From Rhodoferax sp. (GTDB lineage Bacteria > Pseudomonadota > Gammaproteobacteria > Burkholderiales > Burkholderiaceae_C), in the NCBI GenBank assembly GCA_029866205.1, contig JARWZT010000016.1:1-64000 (forward strand): a stretch of 64,000 nt of DNA, in the 5' to 3' direction. This document shows, piece after piece, positions 16,167-24,824 of the stretch. Positions within the stretch are counted from its first letter, which is position 1; the number at the start of each line of letters is the position of its first letter. The position numbers and the translations under genes were made by a program. The notes under the pieces were generated by a model that had not been told where the DNA came from, did no database searches, and saw only the letters and a program-made list of their open reading frames with translations.

Positions 16167-17726
16167 CTAGGTGCTAGCGTGCTGGGTCACCCAGTCCACC
16201 AGTCTCAGTCGCTGCACCTTGCCCGACGGGCCCCGTGGCAGGTCGGACACAAAGTGAAACACTTTGGGCGTTTTGTAACGCCCCAATGCGGTGCCGCAAA
16301 AGTCACGCAGCGCGGCTTCGTCGGCCACGGCACCCTCGCGAAGCACGATGCAGACCATGATGTCCTGCCCGTAGTGCGCATCGGCAATGCCCACGGCGGC
16401 GGCGTCCAGCACCGCGGGGTGGCGCAGCAGCGCCTCGTCAATCTCGCGCGGGGCAATGTTTTCGCCACCCTTGATGATGAGCTCTTTGATGCGCCCGGTG
16501 ACAAAGAAAAAACCGTCGGCGTCGCGATGGCCCAGATCACCGGTACGTAACCAGCCGTCAGGCGTAAAGCTCTCACGGGTGGCGGCTTCGTTTTTGTAAT
16601 AGCCACGCATGACCTGCGGGCCCCGAATGGCAATCTCGCCGGTCGTGCCGTCTGGCACGGACTGCAGCTCACCGTTGATAACCCGCGCCTCGCAGCCCGA
16701 GGCCATGCCCACGGCACCGAGCTTGCGCTGCCCCCGCTCCAGCGGATTGGAAAACGCGGGCGCCACGGTTTCGGTCAGGCCCATGGTCTCAATGATGCCG
16801 ATGCCAAACCGGGACTCAAAGGCCTGCAAATGCGCTGGCGGCAGCGCGGCTGAGGCGCTGCGACAAAAGCGGATCGCCGACACGTCGGCCTGCGGGGCAG
16901 CACCCTCCAGCAAATACGAAATCATGGTGGGCACCACGTTGATCCAGGTGCATTGCGCCTGCGTGGCCTGCCGCCAAAAGCTGCCTGCAGAAAACCTGGG
17001 CGGCATGGCCAGACTGCCCCCATGTGCCAGCGGCGCGAGCATGGTCACGGCAAAGGCGTTGATGTGGTACAGCGGCAGCACGGCCAGCACCCGGTCACCC
17101 GGGCCCAGTGCATGCTCGGTGCTGATGGACAGCGCATTGGCAGCCAGGTTGGATTGCGTGAGCATCACGCCTTTGGGCACGCCGGTGGTGCCCGAGGTGT
17201 ACATCAGCAGGGCCAGTGCATCGGGGCGGGGCGCAGGCATCTCTGTCGTCGCCTGGGGCAAAAAGTCGTGGGCAGGGTCCATGTCCGGGCTGCACACCAA
17301 GAGGGCAATGGGGCGTGCCAGCGTGGCCAGCACGGCGCGCACGCGCTCGGCCCAATCCGGGCTGGCAATCACCAGCTTGCAGTCACTGTGCTCCAGCACA
17401 TAGGCCATTTGCGTGGCGCTGCTGAGCAAATTGACCGGGTTCACGCACCAACCGCCATGCAGCGCACCAAGCAGCAGCCGCAAGGTATTCAAGCCGTTGG
17501 GCATCACCAACGACACCGTATCGCCGGGCTGCAAGCCGTGGCTTAGCAAGAGCGTGGCCACCTGGCGGCAGCTGCGGGCAAGGTCCGAAAAACGCAAGCG
17601 CGTGGGCGCATCGCTGGCTGTGGCAGGCTCGGCGGCTACTGCCAGCGCGTACTCCGCTTCAGGCCGCACCAGCGCTTGGTGCTCCAGTAGCGCATGAACG
17701 GTACGCGTCATGGCGGGGGCACTCAT
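16167..17726 (-). CDS. sauT: Acyl-CoA synthetase, probable sulfoacetate-CoA ligase (SauT-like)
   Basis: AMP-forming CoA ligase of 519 residues. The adenylation P-loop LLMYTSGTTGVPKG lies at about residues 173-186, the ETMGLTE segment near 315-321, the DGWLRTGDLG core near 387-396, and the C-terminal catalytic lysine in GPSGKVQRLR near 499-508. By itself the family covers many carboxylates. The sulfoacetate assignment comes from context: it overlaps by four bases an acylating sulfoacetaldehyde dehydrogenase-like gene, shares an operon with an IclR regulator, and lies near xsc, pta and soeABC. This matches the sauST order of Cupriavidus necator. Substrate is therefore inferred; the enzyme class is certain. 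Confidence 0.82.
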   Translation of the reverse strand: MSAPAMTRTVHALLEHQALVRPEAEYALAVAAEPATASDAPTRLRFSDLARSCRQVATLLLSHGLQPGDTVSLVMPNGLNTLRLLLGALHGGWCVNPVNLLSSATQMAYVLEHSDCKLVIASPDWAERVRAVLATLARPIALLVCSPDMDPAHDFLPQATTEMPAPRPDALALLMYTSGTTGVPKGVMLTQSNLAANALSISTEHALGPGDRVLAVLPLYHINAFAVTMLAPLAHGGSLAMPPRFSAGSFWRQATQAQCTWINVVPTMISYLLEGAAPQADVSAIRFCRSASAALPPAHLQAFESRFGIGIIETMGLTETVAPAFSNPLERGQRKLGAVGMASGCEARVINGELQSVPDGTTGEIAIRGPQVMRGYYKNEAATRESFTPDGWLRTGDLGHRDADGFFFVTGRIKELIIKGGENIAPREIDEALLRHPAVLDAAAVGIADAHYGQDIMVCIVLREGAVADEAALRDFCGTALGRYKTPKVFHFVSDLPRGPSGKVQRLRLVDWVTQHAST

Positions 17727-19162
17727 GCGCGGCCAAACTTGGCAAAGTAGCTGCCAAAGATCGCTTCTTCGCTGGGCATGCGCTCGGCAATCGGGCGCGA
17801 AATGCGGGTGATGTTCAGGTAGTGCCGGTAGTTCATGTTCTCAGAAAAATTGTTTTTGCCCCAGGTGCCGCAACCCATGGACAGCGAAAACGGCAAGCCG
17901 TTGTCAAAGCTGCCACCCGTAGCAATGCAGTGCGCCTGGTCCACGATCACGCGGCTGACCGGTAGCTCCAGGCCCAGGCGCAAGGCACGCTCGGGCAGGG
18001 CACTGTGCAAGCCGACCGAATGGCCCGCACCCTGAAAGGTGTAAATACGCTCGACCAGCGCAATGGCGGCATCAAAGCTGGCGGCACCATACAGCGTGAG
18101 CACGGGGCACAGCTTTTCACCCGAGAAGGGGTGGTCTTCGCCGACGCCGTCTTCTTCGACCAGCAAGATGCGGGGCTGCAAAGCGGCCACGTCCAACAAG
18201 CCTGCGCGCTGGGCCACCACGGTGGCGTTTTGGCCAATCACGGCTTGCGAGAGTTTGCCGTCCGGCCACATCACGGCCTTCAGTTGCTGCTTTTGTGCGG
18301 CGGTGAGCAGCACCGCGCCGTGGGCTTGCAAGGCGGCAAGAGCGGGGGCACGCACCGCATCCAACAGCACCAGACTGTTCTCGGACGAACAGCTGGTGGC
18401 GTTGTCAAAGGTCTTGGAACGCAGAATACGCTCGGCCGCCAGCGCCAGATCGGCGGTCTCGTCGACGATGCCGGCCACATTGCCCGCGCCCACGCCAAAG
18501 GCCGGGGTGCCGCTGGCATAGGCGGCGCGCACATTGGCCTGCGAGCCGGTGGCCACCACCAGATCGCAAGCCGCCATCAGCGCATAGGTCGCGGCTTTGC
18601 TGATGGGTGCCGGCAGCAGCTGCACCAGATCGCGTGGTGCGCCAATGCGGTCAAATTCGGCGTGGATGTGTTCAAGCAAACGCGCGCTGGTGGCCCAGCC
18701 CTTGGGCGAAGGCGCGACAATCACGGCGTTTCGCCCCTTGAGGGCGTTAATTATTTTGTTGGCTGGTGTGGCCGCCGGGTTAGTGGACGGCGTAATGGCG
18801 CAGACCACGCCCACCGGGCGGGCGATCTCGGTAATGCCGGTGGCCGGGTCTTGCGCAATGACCCCGACCGATTTGGCACCCTGCAGGTCGCGCAACAGGC
18901 CAAAGGTCTTGCGGTAGTTTTTGCGCACCTTGTCTTCGACGTTGCCAATACCGGTGTCTGCCACGGCCAGTTCGGCCAGCGCACGGTTGCGTGTGGGCTC
19001 GATGATGGCCCAACCCGCGGCGGCGACCAGTTCGTCCACGCGTGCCTGGTCGTAGCCATTGGCTATGTGCTGCGCAGCGCGCGCGCGCGCCACCAACACC
19101 TGCACATCGGCCTGGGCCTGCAAGTCGCTTGGTTGGGTGTTCAGGCTGGGGCTATGCGTCAT
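17723..19162 (-). CDS. sauS: Acylating sulfoacetaldehyde dehydrogenase (SauS-like)
   Basis: CoA-acylating aldehyde dehydrogenase of 479 residues that would reduce sulfoacetyl-CoA to sulfoacetaldehyde with NAD(P)H. Domain landmarks are VCAITPSTNPAATPANKIINALKGRNAVIVAPSPK (about 121-154) for cofactor binding and the catalytic cysteine C258 in NATSCSSENSLV. The C-terminal HCIATGGSFDNGLPFSLSMGCGTWGKNNFS is typical of acylating enzymes such as SauS and EutE-related proteins. The ATG starting MTHSP was chosen because the region before it reads through the upstream gene. It overlaps the ligase start (ATGA) and follows the Bug receptor stop by one base. Substrate is inferred from xsc nearby. Confidence 0.85.
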   Translation of the reverse strand: MTHSPSLNTQPSDLQAQADVQVLVARARAAQHIANGYDQARVDELVAAAGWAIIEPTRNRALAELAVADTGIGNVEDKVRKNYRKTFGLLRDLQGAKSVGVIAQDPATGITEIARPVGVVCAITPSTNPAATPANKIINALKGRNAVIVAPSPKGWATSARLLEHIHAEFDRIGAPRDLVQLLPAPISKAATYALMAACDLVVATGSQANVRAAYASGTPAFGVGAGNVAGIVDETADLALAAERILRSKTFDNATSCSSENSLVLLDAVRAPALAALQAHGAVLLTAAQKQQLKAVMWPDGKLSQAVIGQNATVVAQRAGLLDVAALQPRILLVEEDGVGEDHPFSGEKLCPVLTLYGAASFDAAIALVERIYTFQGAGHSVGLHSALPERALRLGLELPVSRVIVDQAHCIATGGSFDNGLPFSLSMGCGTWGKNNFSENMNYRHYLNITRISRPIAERMPSEEAIFGSYFAKFGRA

Positions 19163-19163
19163 T

Positions 19164-20165
19164 TCAATCGGCCTTGATGTTGGCGTCTTTGGCCAGTTTG
19201 GCCCACTTGGGCAATTCGGCGGTGATGGTTTTGCCCAATGCCTCGGGCGTGCCGCCCACGGCTTCGGCACCCTGTTCCAACAACTGGGCCCGAATGGCTG
19301 GCTCGGCCAGCGCGGTGTTGAGCGCCTTGTTCAGCTTGTCGATGATGGCTTTGGGTGTTTTGGCGGGCACCAGCATGGCGTACCAGGAGTCGACTTCAAA
19401 GTCTGGCACACCGGCTTCTTGCATGGTGGGCACATCAGGAAAGGCCGCGCTGCGCTTGACGGTAGACACCGCCAGCGCCCGCAGCTTGCCCGCCTTGACA
19501 TGCGCCGCCGCAGCGGGAATGGACACCCACAGGTAGGGCACCTGACCGCCGATCACGTCAGTTACCGCCGGGCCGCCGCCGCGGTACGGAATGTGGATCA
19601 GCGGCGCGCCGGTGCGAATCACCATCAGCTCACCCGCCAAGTGACCCGGCGAACCGTTGCCCACCGAAGCAAACGAAAACTTGTCGGGTGCGGCCTTGGC
19701 CTGAGCCACCACGTCGGCTACCGTGCGCACCGGCAAGGCGGGGTTGGCCACCAGGATTTGCGGCAAGGAGGCGACCAAGCCCACGGGCTCAAAGTCCTTT
19801 TGTGTATCAAACGGCAGTTTTGGAAAGATGGCCGGGTTGATGGTGTGCGAGCTCAGGGTGAACAGCACGGTGTAGCCATCAGGGGCGGACTTGGCCACCA
19901 GATCGGTCCCCAGTGAGCCTCCGGCACCGCCCTTGTTGTCAATCAGCACCGACTGGCCGAGCGCAGCCTGCAGACGCATTTGCACAATGCGCGCCACCAC
20001 ATCCGTGCCGCCACCGGGCGGATACGGCACGACAAACCGAATCGGTTTTTCGGGATAGGCGGCCTGGGCTTGCGCGGCCAATGGCAAGGCAAACGTGGCG
20101 ACGGCAAGTGCCGCAGCGCCCAAGGCGGTACGCAGGGCCTGGCGGCGGTGGGTCGTTGGGTTCAT
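19164..20165 (-). CDS. Bug/TctC-type tripartite tricarboxylate transporter substrate receptor
   Basis: Periplasmic solute receptor of 333 residues. The signal peptide ends near LAAQAQA, and the mature protein begins AYPEKPIRFVVPYPPGGGTDVVARIV. That start and segments such as IDNKGGAGGSLGTDLVAKSAPDGYT and FASVGNGSPGHLAGELM are hallmarks of the Bug family. No TctA or TctB membrane subunit is encoded nearby, so it is an orphan receptor, as is common in this bacterial group. Its position between the IclR regulator and the SauS/SauT genes suggests binding of sulfoacetate or a related sulfonate, taking the place of the SauU exporter/importer gene. GAGGAG precedes the ATG by six bases. Confidence 0.92.
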   Translation of the reverse strand: MNPTTHRRQALRTALGAAALAVATFALPLAAQAQAAYPEKPIRFVVPYPPGGGTDVVARIVQMRLQAALGQSVLIDNKGGAGGSLGTDLVAKSAPDGYTVLFTLSSHTINPAIFPKLPFDTQKDFEPVGLVASLPQILVANPALPVRTVADVVAQAKAAPDKFSFASVGNGSPGHLAGELMVIRTGAPLIHIPYRGGGPAVTDVIGGQVPYLWVSIPAAAAHVKAGKLRALAVSTVKRSAAFPDVPTMQEAGVPDFEVDSWYAMLVPAKTPKAIIDKLNKALNTALAEPAIRAQLLEQGAEAVGGTPEALGKTITAELPKWAKLAKDANIKAD

Positions 20166-20230
20166 CAAAGTCTCCTCAGGGTGGGTTTGTCAGGGTGAAA
20201 GCAGTTAAAAAGGGCAAGGGCGAAAAGGAC

Positions 20231-21013
20231 TCAAGACGCCGGAAGGCGGTGCGATGCCAAGCCCAAACTGGCACTGGCCTGCGCCGCGCAATCGCGCAAG
20301 GGGAGCGCCAAAGCGCGGGCCTGGGCGGGGGTGCAACGAATGGCTGGCACGCTCATGCCAATAGCCGCCACCGGTTCGGCGCGGGCATTGAATACCGCCG
20401 CACCCAGGCCGCACACACCCAGACGCCATTCTTCAGAATTGTGGGCCCAGCCGGCGCTGCGGGCCGTGGCCAGATCGGCTTGCAGCGCGGCCACCGTGGT
20501 GAGCGTGTGGGGCGTATGCGCTGGCAGATCGTCGCCGGACAGGCCCAACTGCTCTCGCAAGGCCGAGTCGCTGGGTGAGCGTGCGGCCAGCAGCGCTTTG
20601 CCTGAGGCCACGCAATAGGCGGGCGCCCGCCCGCCGACGCGGGAGTACGCCGCCACCGGCAGCGGGCTGTCAAATTTGTCCAAATACACAATGTCGGGGC
20701 CGTCGAGCACGGCCAGGTGAATGGTCTCGCCCGTGGTCTGCGCCAGGGCGGCCAAAAAGGGATGCAAGCGGTTTTTCAGGTCGACCGCGCCGTCCACCAG
20801 CCCACCCAATTCAAACAACTTGAGGCTGGCGGTGTAACGGCTGCCGGTGCCGTCTTGCGCAGCCCAGCCGCATTGCACCAGGGTTTGCAAGGTCCGGTGG
20901 GCATTGCTGCGGCCCAGCCCAAGGGCCTGTGCCACGTCCGCCAGGCGCGCACCCTCGCCCTGGCGGGCCAGCCATTCCAATACCCCCAAGCCTTTGGCCA
21001 ATGTACTGTCCAT
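20231..21013 (-). CDS. sauR: IclR family transcriptional regulator (SauR-like)
   Basis: Protein of 260 residues with an N-terminal winged helix (MDSTLAKGLGVLEWLARQGEGARLADVAQALGLGRSNAHRTLQTLVQCGW, about 1-50). The IclR effector domain follows, with CVASGKALLAA, HTLTTVAALQADLATARSAGWAHNSEEWRLGVCGLGAAVFN and a GMSVPAIRCTP stretch. It is the first gene of the minus-strand operon with the Bug receptor, SauS and SauT. This is the position expected of SauR, the IclR regulator of sulfoacetate degradation in Cupriavidus. A TTC-N9-GAA palindrome lies 10-24 bases upstream of the start codon. The symbol rests on context. Confidence 0.82.
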   Translation of the reverse strand: MDSTLAKGLGVLEWLARQGEGARLADVAQALGLGRSNAHRTLQTLVQCGWAAQDGTGSRYTASLKLFELGGLVDGAVDLKNRLHPFLAALAQTTGETIHLAVLDGPDIVYLDKFDSPLPVAAYSRVGGRAPAYCVASGKALLAARSPSDSALREQLGLSGDDLPAHTPHTLTTVAALQADLATARSAGWAHNSEEWRLGVCGLGAAVFNARAEPVAAIGMSVPAIRCTPAQARALALPLRDCAAQASASLGLASHRLPAS

Positions 21014-21022
21014 GCAGTGATG

Positions 21023-21037
21023 TTCTATTATTTGGAA
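21023..21037. promoter_or_regulatory. Putative IclR operator upstream of the sauR-like gene
   Basis: Inverted repeat TTC-N9-GAA (extended to GTTC/GAAC on the outer side) lies just upstream of the IclR regulator start in an AT-rich stretch. The same 15-base architecture occurs in the other IclR-xsc intergenic region. Binding is inferred, most likely autoregulation. Confidence 0.45.
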
Positions 21038-21252
21038 CTAATTTTTGTTTATTGGAATCATTATCTCCACAACAGCCAGTGCAAGCTTGGGGGTAAACCC
21101 GCGCCCAAGCGTCGGAAACGGGTGACCAGGCCGTGGCACGCCATTTGCTGCGGATGACTGCAAAGCCCCGCTTTCGCCACGGTTCGTCGAGTTCCTGACA
21201 GGCCTTGACCAATGTAGGCGCGGCTGCCCCGCCACCTGTTCCGGAGATTTCC

Positions 21253-22032
21253 ATGCCCGCCTTGTTGTCCCTTGCCCCCGCGAGTGCTCGTCTTTTTGTG
21301 CCGCGCTTGGGGCCGATGCTGGGTGCCACAACCCTCGCTCTGGCTGCTTTGACGGCGTTGGCCGCTGCACCTGCGGGCGCGGCCAGCCTGCCCAGCGCGC
21401 CTTTTGCCGGGCTCAGCTCCAGCCACACCTACACCCCCACGGTGGGCGAAAGCGTGGTCCGGATCGTCGCCAAAACCCTGCCCAACAGCCCCCTGAGTGC
21501 CGATCTTTTGGCCCAGGCCTTTGTCAGCCTGAACCCCCAAGCCTTCAGCAGCGGCCCCAACGGCCGGACCCTGAGCGCAGCCACCCTCAAAGTCCCCAAC
21601 CACAACCAGCTGGTGCAGCTGGTGTTGGCCAAGAACGAGGCCGCGCGCCCGGCGGTTTTGGCCGCCCTGGCTGCGCCCGAACCCAAAGCCACCCCTGTCG
21701 CCGCGCCGCGTGCGGCCGAAAAGCGCGAAAACTGGGTGCGCTATGCCGGTACGTCCATCAAAGCCGCGCTCAACTTTGACGGCAGCGCCGATGAACGCAA
21801 AAACTGGGTGCACTACCTGGGCGCTGCCGTGCAACGCATCGTGGGCGGCAGCGCCATGCGCGCCGAGACCCTGCAATGGGTGCAATACCCGCGCGTGGCG
21901 CCCGCTACCAGCGTTGCGGCCCACAGCACGCTGCCCGGTGCGCCAGAGTCGAGTGTCGACACCAGCACCTGGGTACGCTACTCCGCTGGGCGCAGCTACC
22001 CGACACAGCAATTTGCGCAGTTGTTTGACTGA
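21253..22032 (+). CDS. FimV-like exported protein with four W-V-x-Y repeats
   Basis: Protein of 259 residues. After a long hydrophobic signal segment (about 12-44), residues 58-115 resemble the N-terminal LysM-like domain of FimV (YTPTVGESVVRIVAKTLPNSPLSAD, FVSLNPQAFSSG, LSAATLKVP). The second half carries four W-V-[RHQ]-Y motifs at W161, W185, W209 and W240, the first three exactly 24 residues apart. This half matches nothing I know. The ATG was chosen because GGAG sits six bases before it. The gene is divergent from the sauR-like gene and lies between the two halves of the sulfonate region, but no functional link is evident. It may act in the cell envelope or peptidoglycan. Confidence 0.75.
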   Translation: MPALLSLAPASARLFVPRLGPMLGATTLALAALTALAAAPAGAASLPSAPFAGLSSSHTYTPTVGESVVRIVAKTLPNSPLSADLLAQAFVSLNPQAFSSGPNGRTLSAATLKVPNHNQLVQLVLAKNEAARPAVLAALAAPEPKATPVAAPRAAEKRENWVRYAGTSIKAALNFDGSADERKNWVHYLGAAVQRIVGGSAMRAETLQWVQYPRVAPATSVAAHSTLPGAPESSVDTSTWVRYSAGRSYPTQQFAQLFD

Positions 22033-22093
22033 CGCAGGGGCTCCAACCCAAGGCCGCAATGCAGAGCTGCAGAGCGGCGGCGCTGCCCAAGCC

Positions 22094-23860
22094 TTAGCCG
22101 ACGACGCCTAACAGCGCCAGCACCTCTGCCAGTACCTGGCGCGTGGTTTGCCCCGCCAGATCAAGCACCACGCTGTGCTGGTAATAGGCGCTCAAGTCCA
22201 AGCCCACACCCACGCCCCGCAGTTCAATCTGCCCTTGCGATTCCAACTGCGCCGCGGTGGCCTGCAAATGCCGGTCCAGGTAGTGGGGGTCGTTGGCCAA
22301 CACGGTGGCGCTGTCCATCGGGCTCCCGTCACTCACCACCAACAAAATGCGCCGGCGCACATCTTGCGCCTGCAGGCGCGCACTGGCCCAGCGCAAAGCC
22401 TCGCCGTCCACGCACTCGCGAAACAACTCGGGCTTGAGCAGAGCCGCCAGGCTGTGTCTGGCGTTGCGGTAGGGGCTCGCAAAATCTTTGAACACCAGGT
22501 GACTGAGCTCGTTGAGCCGACCCGGCATGGACGGCTTGCCCGCGCGGCGCCAGTCGCGCAGCGCCCGCCCACCGTTCCAGGCACCCGTGGTGTAGCCCAG
22601 CAGTTCGGTCTGCACGCCAGCGCGCTCCAACGCGCGCAGCAGCACATCCAAGGCGGTGGCCAGCGCCAAGGCGTGCGTTTTCATGGAGCCAGAGCAATCC
22701 ACCAGCACACCCAGGGCACAGTCGGTGCGGGCCGCCAGGTGTTCGGTGCGAAACAAGCGGCGCTCCTGCGGGCTGGCAATCAGCTGGCTCAGGCGGCTGC
22801 CGTCGATGCGACCGGCTTCCTGGCCACTGTCCCAGCCGTCCACCTCGGGCAGGGCCAAACGGGCCTGCAACTGGCGGGCCAATAAGCCAGGGCTGACGGC
22901 GGCCTGCGCCACCTGCGTGTCCAGCGTCGCGCGCAGGCTCACCAGTTGCTCAGCGCGAACCAGGCTGCCGGCGTCGGCCACCCGGTCATAGGCGGTGGTG
23001 AAAACGCGGTAGGTCTCGGGCACTCCCCCTGGCGCGTCGCGTGGGGACAGGGCACTGGCAAAGCCGGGTTCGCTATCGGCCTCAAAGTCCACCCATATTT
23101 CCAACCAGGCGTCAGCATCGGCGTCTTCCTCGCGTGCGCGGGCGCTGGGCTTGGCCGAGTCGCCCTGGGTGTCCACCAGCGCCGCCACCACGGCGCCAAT
23201 CGACAAGGCATGCACCGCGTAATCGGCCTGGTTTTGGCGGCTGCGGCGCAAGTCCGCCAACGCATGACCGATGCGAGGTGCCAAACCAAAACGGGTGGCC
23301 TCCAACAGGTCTTGCAAGGCCTCGGGCACCGCGTCGCCGGTAACGCGGGCACGGCAGATGTTGGCCACAGTAAGCAACAAAATACCCTGGGCCGACTCGT
23401 GCAGGCGGGCACGCACAAAGGCCAGTGACCAGGCCTCAAAACGGTGGCGCATATTGGCGCGTACGCCGGGCCAGACGGCGGACACCAGCGACTCGGCGCG
23501 GTACTGCTCAAGCAAGTCAAACACCCGCCGCGCCATGGGCAGCGCGGGGCGAAGCTGCTGATGCAAAGCGGGATCGCTGTGCAACAAGCGCACCGCAACG
23601 CCATCGGCCGCCCCCCGAAAGGAGGCTTGGTCGGGGGCCGGTTCGGCCTGTGCATGAACGGCCGGCTGCGGATGCAAATGCGGTGCAAAACTGGGTAGCA
23701 GCGTCTGGCCCTGCCAGAGCTTGCGTCCCCGGTAGTGCAGGCCCGGCTGGCCGCTCAGTGCGCGCAACGTGGCCGCACACAGGGCGTCCAGTCGCTGCTG
23801 GGTGCGCACCTGCGCCTGCACGCTGGGCACCGCATCGGCGTTCGCCGCGATGTCAGGCAT
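22094..23860 (-). CDS. CobT-like von Willebrand factor A protein
   Basis: Protein of 588 residues resembling cobaltochelatase subunit CobT. The N-terminal part has RTQQRLDALCAATLRALSGQPGLHYRG. A helical middle region includes an acidic stretch (AREEDADADAWLEIWVDFEADSE). The C-terminal vWA domain has a MIDAS motif, LVDCSGSMKT, near residue 388, and a second VVSDGSPMD. No cobN-like large subunit or other cobalamin genes are in the window, so cobalt insertion is doubtful. The start overlaps the end of the AAA+ ATPase gene by eight bases. MoxR/vWA pairs such as CoxD-CoxE and NorQ-NorD mature metalloenzymes; a similar role for enzymes of the divergent xsc-soe operon is inferred. Confidence 0.82.
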   Translation of the reverse strand: MPDIAANADAVPSVQAQVRTQQRLDALCAATLRALSGQPGLHYRGRKLWQGQTLLPSFAPHLHPQPAVHAQAEPAPDQASFRGAADGVAVRLLHSDPALHQQLRPALPMARRVFDLLEQYRAESLVSAVWPGVRANMRHRFEAWSLAFVRARLHESAQGILLLTVANICRARVTGDAVPEALQDLLEATRFGLAPRIGHALADLRRSRQNQADYAVHALSIGAVVAALVDTQGDSAKPSARAREEDADADAWLEIWVDFEADSEPGFASALSPRDAPGGVPETYRVFTTAYDRVADAGSLVRAEQLVSLRATLDTQVAQAAVSPGLLARQLQARLALPEVDGWDSGQEAGRIDGSRLSQLIASPQERRLFRTEHLAARTDCALGVLVDCSGSMKTHALALATALDVLLRALERAGVQTELLGYTTGAWNGGRALRDWRRAGKPSMPGRLNELSHLVFKDFASPYRNARHSLAALLKPELFRECVDGEALRWASARLQAQDVRRRILLVVSDGSPMDSATVLANDPHYLDRHLQATAAQLESQGQIELRGVGVGLDLSAYYQHSVVLDLAGQTTRQVLAEVLALLGVVG

Positions 23861-24824
23861 GGGCGCCGCTGCCGTCGGCTTGCAGCGGCTGGTCAAAGCA
23901 GCGCTGAAAGTACTCGGCCACGGTGGCGCGTTCGGCCTCATCGCACTTGTTGACAAAAGAAAGGCGCAGCGCGAGCGCCACGTCCTTGAAAATTTCGAGG
24001 TTTTCAGCCCAGCTGATGACCGTGCGGGGAGACATGACGGTGGACAGGTCGCCCAGCGCAAAGCCCTTGCGCGTCAGGTCGGCCAGGGCCACCATTTGCG
24101 CGAGCAGGGCATGGTGGTCGGGGCCTGCCAGCGCAGGCACGCGGGCGGCGACGATGGCGATTTCTTCTTCGGCACCCAAATAATTGAGTGCGGCCACCAG
24201 GTTCCAGCGGTCCAGCTGTGCATGATTCAGGCGCTGGGCGCCGTGGTACAGGCCGTTCAGGTTGCCCAGGCCCAAGGTGTTGCTGGTGGCAAACAGCCTG
24301 AACTGCGGATGCGCACGCAACACGGTGTTTTGGTCGAGCAGGGTGAACTGGCCCTCGCGCTCCAGCAGGCGCTGGATAACAAACATCACGTCGGGGCGAC
24401 CTGCATCGTATTCATCAAATATCAGGGCCATCGGGCGTTGCAGCGCCCAGGGCACCATGCCCTGCTGGAACTCGGTGACTTGCTTGCCTTCGCGCAGCAC
24501 CACCGCGTCGCGGCCCACTAGGTCCAGGCGGCTGATGTGGCCGTCCAGGTTGATGCGGACACAGGGCCAGTTCAGACGCGCGGCGACTTGTTCGATATGG
24601 GTCGATTTGCCGGTACCGTGCAGGCCTTGCACGAGCACGCGGCGGTTGTGCTCAAACCCAGCCAACAGCGCCAGCGTGACATCCGGGTTAAAGCGGTAGG
24701 CACTGTCGATTTCGGGCACGTGCTCGCCGGGCTCGGTAAAAGCCTGCACCTGCAACGCACTGTCAATGCCAAAAACGCTGCGCACCGAGACCCGGTGCTG
24801 GGGAATCGCCGCTGGCGCGCTCAT
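23853..24824 (-). CDS. CobS/MoxR-like AAA+ ATPase
   Basis: Protein of 323 residues. Walker A is GLHGTGKST near residues 67-75 and Walker B is ALIFDEYD at 133-140. Sensor and arginine-finger-like segments follow (FRLFATSNTLGLGN, NHAQLDRWN). The N-terminal VFGIDSALQVQAFTEPGEHVPEID is typical of CobS. Database-style annotation would be cobaltochelatase CobS, but without a large subunit it is better described as a MoxR-type AAA+ chaperone partnered with the vWA protein next to it. Its start overlaps the IclR gene stop (ATGA) and its end overlaps the vWA gene. The three genes are thus tightly coupled and share the IclR promoter, divergent from xsc. Confidence 0.87.
   Translation of the reverse strand: MSAPAAIPQHRVSVRSVFGIDSALQVQAFTEPGEHVPEIDSAYRFNPDVTLALLAGFEHNRRVLVQGLHGTGKSTHIEQVAARLNWPCVRINLDGHISRLDLVGRDAVVLREGKQVTEFQQGMVPWALQRPMALIFDEYDAGRPDVMFVIQRLLEREGQFTLLDQNTVLRAHPQFRLFATSNTLGLGNLNGLYHGAQRLNHAQLDRWNLVAALNYLGAEEEIAIVAARVPALAGPDHHALLAQMVALADLTRKGFALGDLSTVMSPRTVISWAENLEIFKDVALALRLSFVNKCDEAERATVAEYFQRCFDQPLQADGSGAHA

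Noticed and set aside
22094..24824. Reading the CobS/CobT-like pair as a true cobaltochelatase
   Set aside because: No CobN-type large subunit and no cobalamin biosynthesis gene in the window; context is sulfonate degradation. A search of the whole genome would be needed to exclude it fully.
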